Part shown: in pieces, positions 60,495 through 64,000 of the stretch
How positions within the stretch are numbered: the first letter of the stretch is position 1
Layout of the letters: every line of letters starts with the position of its first letter
NCBI GenBank assembly: GCA_963663945.1
Contig: OY760687.1
Span: 3,472,001 to 3,536,000, forward strand
DNA: 64,000 bases
From: Bin87 sp963663945
GTDB taxonomy: Bacteria; Chloroflexota; Dehalococcoidia; Lucifugimonadales; UBA3495
Reading direction: 5' to 3'
Made by a program: the position numbers and the translations under genes
Notes under the pieces: model-generated
Seen by the model: the letters and a program-made list of their open reading frames with translations, nothing else
The model's database searches: none
What the model was told of the DNA's origin: nothing

Positions 60495-63128
60495 ATGAGC
60501 AAAACGACCAGAAAGTACCTCTGGCCGGCATCATTGGTGATGTCGCTGGCGCTGGTTGGTGTGATCGCCGCTTTCGTAGCTTTGGCTGCGGCAGGCTCAC
60601 CAGCTGTCCAGGCACATGACCCGTGCGCCGGACTTACGGATATCAACGAGATCGCCCAATGTGAGGGCGAAGAAGCGGCCAACCCGCACACGCATGAGAC
60701 GGACCCGAACAATACGGATCCGACGGTAACAGGTCCCTTCGACCCTCTAAAGCTGCGCATCCGGCAATCTACGGAACCCATTGACGTCTCCGGCATGTTC
60801 GAAGACTCCGATGGGGACACGCTGACCTACACTGCGTCGAGCGACAATACCGCCGTAGCCAACGCGAGCATTGCGGGCAGCCAGATGACGGTCGTCGCCG
60901 GCGATATCAGGGGCACCGCCCGGATCACGGTCGTGGCCGATGACGGCAATGGCGGCACGGTAGAGACTGCTTTCAACGTCACGGTGGCGGAAGCCTACAC
61001 GCTGATGGCCGACCCTTACGCCGACCCCATGCTGGCGGCGGCGCCTACCGGTCCCAATGCGACGGATCCCTACGAGCGCCTTCGGGGCATACCTCACTCC
61101 GCGGTCTACGTAGTTCAACCGTCGGGTGAATACGATGCCACGTTCAACTTGGGCGTCTCCGGGTCCCTGGACGACGTGACGGTCACCGTCACCGCCAGCG
61201 AGATAGTCAACATTACCATCACGGACTCCGATGGACTGGTCAGCGCTGGCTTCGTCGATGACGAAGAAACCGACCTGGAAGGGTCGCTGACCGTGAAAGC
61301 CACCGACCAAGGCTCCCGCGCCTTCCAAATCGAGGGCGAGTGCCTGAGCGTGGGCGGCTGGGCTTTGGTCGAAGTGGAAGACAAGGATCTGGAGCTGGTG
61401 GCCGAGGGTGCCATCTACTGTAAGCCGGAGGACGCGCCGGATCCGCGGGATGACGACGAGTTCCGTTCCGACATGATGACCGTGGTCAGTTACAACGACT
61501 GGGACCACTGGGAGATCTACGAAACGGTGTCCGACGGCTTCCTCATCGACGACCCCGACGACAACGTCGAGCACATGGTCAACCAAGATGTCGACAACAA
61601 CACGATGGGCGTACTCGTGCGCGATGAGCCCGTGGTGGAAAGCTACCAGTTGGCCATCAGTGAGAAGGAGTACCTGACGCTCTTGGCCGGAGACGACCCG
61701 CGCCTCACCAAAGCGGAAGCCGAAGCGGGACAGCACACCGTCGAAGCGCACGTGGGAGTGAGCGAAGTCCAACTCACCGTGACTTCCACGGTGGAGGGCC
61801 CGGCTTACATCCGGTTCCTGGACTCCGACATGCAGCCCTTCAGCACCGACGTGGACGAAGAGCCCATGTGGCGCGGGGCCAGCGTGGTGGGCCTGGATGA
61901 GGGCCGCCTGGAGTTGAACCTGAAGTCGGAGCTTTCGAAGGCGAAAGCCCTGGCCTACGACCAGTATCGGGTGGTGATCCCCGGCGCTGCCGAAAGCTAC
62001 GCGTATCTGGACGGACTTGCTGGCGATTACTACCAGGGCACTTTCCGGTTCTTCAACCCCTGCCCCGTTGAAGAGGGCGAAGACCACCACTTCTACGTGG
62101 AGGTGTACGAGAACGAGGGCAAGTACCTGAAGACCACCGAGAAGGTCACCTGCGTGCTTTCACCGCGTCCCGGTCCCACGGGCCTGACGTTTGAAATCGG
62201 CAGCGGTAGTCCCGGAGAAGGCGAGCTGACCTTCGAGTCGGCCCGGAACTCGGTCAGTCACGACGTTCTGTTGATTGACGCCGAAAACCGGAATATTGTG
62301 CATACCGAAGTGGATGCCGAATCGCCGGTGAGTTTCAATGAAGATGACAATGTCGAGCTGAACAACGGCTGGACGTACCACATCGTGGTGGTCGCCGAAG
62401 GCGCTAACGGCCAATATACGGCTGACGGCGTCAGGTCCTTCCACGTGGAATGGCTCGGTGAGCCCGAGGTGGATCTGAGCACCGACCCATCCGATGCACC
62501 CGACCACACGCATCCAGTGTGCCAGACCGGCCAAGCCGACGTGATGGCATTGCTGGCCAAGTGTGACGTCAACAGGGCCCCCATGATGGTTGGCAGCATT
62601 GCCGCCCAGACGGTAACGGCTGGAGAGAGCGTGACGGTTAACGTCGCGCCGAACTTCAACGACGTCGACATGGGCGACTCGCTGACCTACACGGCGACGT
62701 CCGACATGATGTCGTATGCCACCGTCTCGGTGAGCGGCAGCATGGTGTCCATCACCGGCGTCGCTGCAGGTTCGGCCATGGTGACGGTGACTGCCACCGA
62801 CACGCGCGGCGAGTCCGCCACGCAGACCATCGCGGTGACGGTAACGGCAGCCGAGCTCGGCGCGCCGACAGGCGTGATGGCGATTGTTGACGACAGCGAC
62901 CCCGGGGTCACCAACGTGACCATCACGTGGACGGACGGCGCCAACGCCGACGGGCACGAGGTTGGACTGGTTGACCTCTCCGACTACAGCGTCCGCGACC
63001 ACCGCGTCACTGACGGAGCAACGTCGCACACGTTCACCAACGTGGCGTCCGGTCGCTACATGGCCATCGTGGTGTCCACGATGGACACGGAGTACGACTA
63101 CGACGTGGACATCGTGACCGTACCGTAA
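60495..63128 (+). CDS. Giant exported protein with cadherin-like modules (tandem paralogue 2)
   Basis: An 877-residue secreted protein. The signal region TTRKYLWPASLV and core end near residue 36 (AVQAHDPC). Beta modules follow: a cadherin-like or Ig-like unit (MFEDSDGDTLTYTASSDNT), repeated later (NFNDVDMGDSLTYTATSD), and a C-terminal FN3-like unit (ITWTDGANADGHEVGLVDLS, ending YDYDVDIVTVP). The C-terminal unit resembles that of paralogue 1. The leader AATCTCAAAGGAGATTTCAC is shared with paralogue 3. Confidence 0.82.
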   Translation: MSKTTRKYLWPASLVMSLALVGVIAAFVALAAAGSPAVQAHDPCAGLTDINEIAQCEGEEAANPHTHETDPNNTDPTVTGPFDPLKLRIRQSTEPIDVSGMFEDSDGDTLTYTASSDNTAVANASIAGSQMTVVAGDIRGTARITVVADDGNGGTVETAFNVTVAEAYTLMADPYADPMLAAAPTGPNATDPYERLRGIPHSAVYVVQPSGEYDATFNLGVSGSLDDVTVTVTASEIVNITITDSDGLVSAGFVDDEETDLEGSLTVKATDQGSRAFQIEGECLSVGGWALVEVEDKDLELVAEGAIYCKPEDAPDPRDDDEFRSDMMTVVSYNDWDHWEIYETVSDGFLIDDPDDNVEHMVNQDVDNNTMGVLVRDEPVVESYQLAISEKEYLTLLAGDDPRLTKAEAEAGQHTVEAHVGVSEVQLTVTSTVEGPAYIRFLDSDMQPFSTDVDEEPMWRGASVVGLDEGRLELNLKSELSKAKALAYDQYRVVIPGAAESYAYLDGLAGDYYQGTFRFFNPCPVEEGEDHHFYVEVYENEGKYLKTTEKVTCVLSPRPGPTGLTFEIGSGSPGEGELTFESARNSVSHDVLLIDAENRNIVHTEVDAESPVSFNEDDNVELNNGWTYHIVVVAEGANGQYTADGVRSFHVEWLGEPEVDLSTDPSDAPDHTHPVCQTGQADVMALLAKCDVNRAPMMVGSIAAQTVTAGESVTVNVAPNFNDVDMGDSLTYTATSDMMSYATVSVSGSMVSITGVAAGSAMVTVTATDTRGESATQTIAVTVTAAELGAPTGVMAIVDDSDPGVTNVTITWTDGANADGHEVGLVDLSDYSVRDHRVTDGATSHTFTNVASGRYMAIVVSTMDTEYDYDVDIVTVP

Positions 63129-63131
63129 TTG

Positions 63132-63183
63132 AATTGAGAGGGTTCCGGGCTCGCTCCGGTGCTGCTCCGGAACCCTCCCAATT
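63132..63183. terminator. Hairpin between paralogues 2 and 3
   Basis: Long inverted repeat AATTGAGAGGGTTCCGG / CCGGAACCCTCCCAATT around an 18-nt loop. It resembles an intergenic processing or termination hairpin without T-run. Confidence 0.55.
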
Positions 63184-63221
63184 GCGGCAGACAAAGACAA
63201 TCTCAAAGGAGATTCAGTCAA

Positions 63222-64000
63222 ATGGCTAATAAAACGAGAAAGCGCCTCTGGCCGGTGTCGCTGGTGATGGCAATCGCTGTCGTCGGCGTGGTGGCCGCAT
63301 TCCTAGTGATGGCGTCTTCCCCGACGAACACGCAGGCGCACGACGGTGCGTCCGGCAGCACCCACTGCGATGATCTGGGCTTCATCGGCAAAATCGCCCA
63401 CGACGAAGACCCTGACAACGACCACGACTGCGCGACCGGACCGTCGGCGCCGACCGACCCGACCGACCCGACGGCCGGCGACGTCAGTGTCACGTCCAGC
63501 AGCACCAGCGGCAGCGCCACTGTGGAGCTGAAGCTGACCATCAAGCTGCAGCAGGCCGTTCCCGTGGGCGGCGCCTTCGTGCTGTACCTGGAGGACGACT
63601 TCCAGGAGCCTGACTCCATATCTGCCAGCGACGTGTACTTCGTTGCGCACGACACGGCTGATGTGACAACGGGCCGCGGTTCCCGGGTGTATGCCACGCA
63701 GAATCCGGAGATCGACACCGACGATTACTTCACGCCGGACAAGGATGACATCGACATCCGCGTGTCGGTACCCGATATGTGCGCCAACAACGACGCGCAA
63801 TGCGAAGGCGCCAACGGCCTCAAGGCCAACACGACGGTCACCATGGTGATCCAGAAGAGCGCCGGCATCAAGAACCCCTCGGAAGCTGGCACCCACAGCG
63901 TGGGCGCCTCGGTGCTGGGTCCCACCGACAACGTCGGCGGCCCGATGTACGAGGGCGACAATGTCGACATCCTGAACAGCAATGGCGAGAAGATCGGAAC
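63222..64000 (+). CDS. Exported surface protein, tandem paralogue 3 (5' part)
   Basis: The first 259 residues of a further member of the array; the frame is open to the window end. The signal region KTRKRLWPVSLV and hydrophobic core end near residue 37 (NTQAHDGAS). An Asp-rich, proline-containing segment (PTDPTDPTAGD) precedes a beta-rich domain (VELKLTIKLQQAVPVGGAFVLYLEDD). CAATCTCAAAGGAGATT upstream of the ATG is nearly identical to the leader of paralogue 2. The C terminus is unknown. Confidence 0.8.
   Translation, partial: MANKTRKRLWPVSLVMAIAVVGVVAAFLVMASSPTNTQAHDGASGSTHCDDLGFIGKIAHDEDPDNDHDCATGPSAPTDPTDPTAGDVSVTSSSTSGSATVELKLTIKLQQAVPVGGAFVLYLEDDFQEPDSISASDVYFVAHDTADVTTGRGSRVYATQNPEIDTDDYFTPDKDDIDIRVSVPDMCANNDAQCEGANGLKANTTVTMVIQKSAGIKNPSEAGTHSVGASVLGPTDNVGGPMYEGDNVDILNSNGEKIG

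Overview
The window looks like a GC-rich chromosomal contig of a Chloroflexota bacterium, plausibly a marine or SAR202-like lineage. This is inferred from four things: an act (alternative complex III) respiratory cluster fused to a ccm cytochrome c maturation cluster; the VEVTREVEVTREV-type linker after a lipobox in a binding protein; large secreted proteins with PT-rich linkers or FN3-like domains; and a scatter of flavin (LLM) monooxygenases, MaoC dehydratases, a CMD protein and an MmgE/PrpD protein. No rRNA is present, so the lineage is not proven. One tRNA, Gly(CCC), is present.

Layout. 0-4 kb: the end of a peptide-type ABC binding protein, then a divergent iron-type ABC pair (binding lipoprotein and ATPase) with good promoters for both but no permease. 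4-13 kb: a small acidic protein, a HAD hydrolase, two secreted surface proteins, a DtxR/MntR-type metalloregulator, and a four-gene minus-strand operon of thiamine-diphosphate enzyme subunits that includes a paralogue with a degraded cofactor motif. Two copies of a 132-bp MITE-like element lie in spacers here. 14-23 kb: the act operon (small membrane protein, pentaheme ActA, separate ActB1 and ActB2, two NrfD-like membrane subunits, two DUF3341 ActD-like proteins, lipoprotein monoheme ActE). 23-27.6 kb: ccmH, ccmF, a ccmI-like gene, a membrane protein with a regulatory-like beta domain, and a TlpA/CcmG thioredoxin. These supply haem attachment for the cytochromes just upstream.

27.6-44 kb is a mixed metabolic region: ROK kinase, two hot-dog dehydratases, aminotransferase, Uma2 nuclease, two LLM oxidoreductases, an SDR lacking its catalytic residues, PrpD, a VapBC-like pair, an HPP membrane protein, an alpha/beta-hydrolase-fold protein lacking its triad, a CMD protein, a GlcG-like protein and a 41-residue membrane peptide. 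44-49.4 kb holds housekeeping genes: a cytidylate-kinase-like protein, PNPase with an unusually long RGG tail, ribosomal protein S15 and tRNA-Gly. 49.5-53 kb has a HEPN protein, a lone HicB, a DUF5677 protein and a Na/Pi-type cotransporter.

53.2-57.2 kb is a minus-strand phage-derived packaging module (HK97-type portal, large terminase, zinc ribbon, small acidic protein). Its gene boundaries are marked by four copies of a palindromic repeat built of GGATT/AATCC units. No capsid, protease, tail or integrase gene is visible. 57.6-64 kb holds three consecutive, paralogous, very large exported proteins sharing a signal-peptide region and, for two of them, an almost identical ribosome-binding leader; the third runs off the window.
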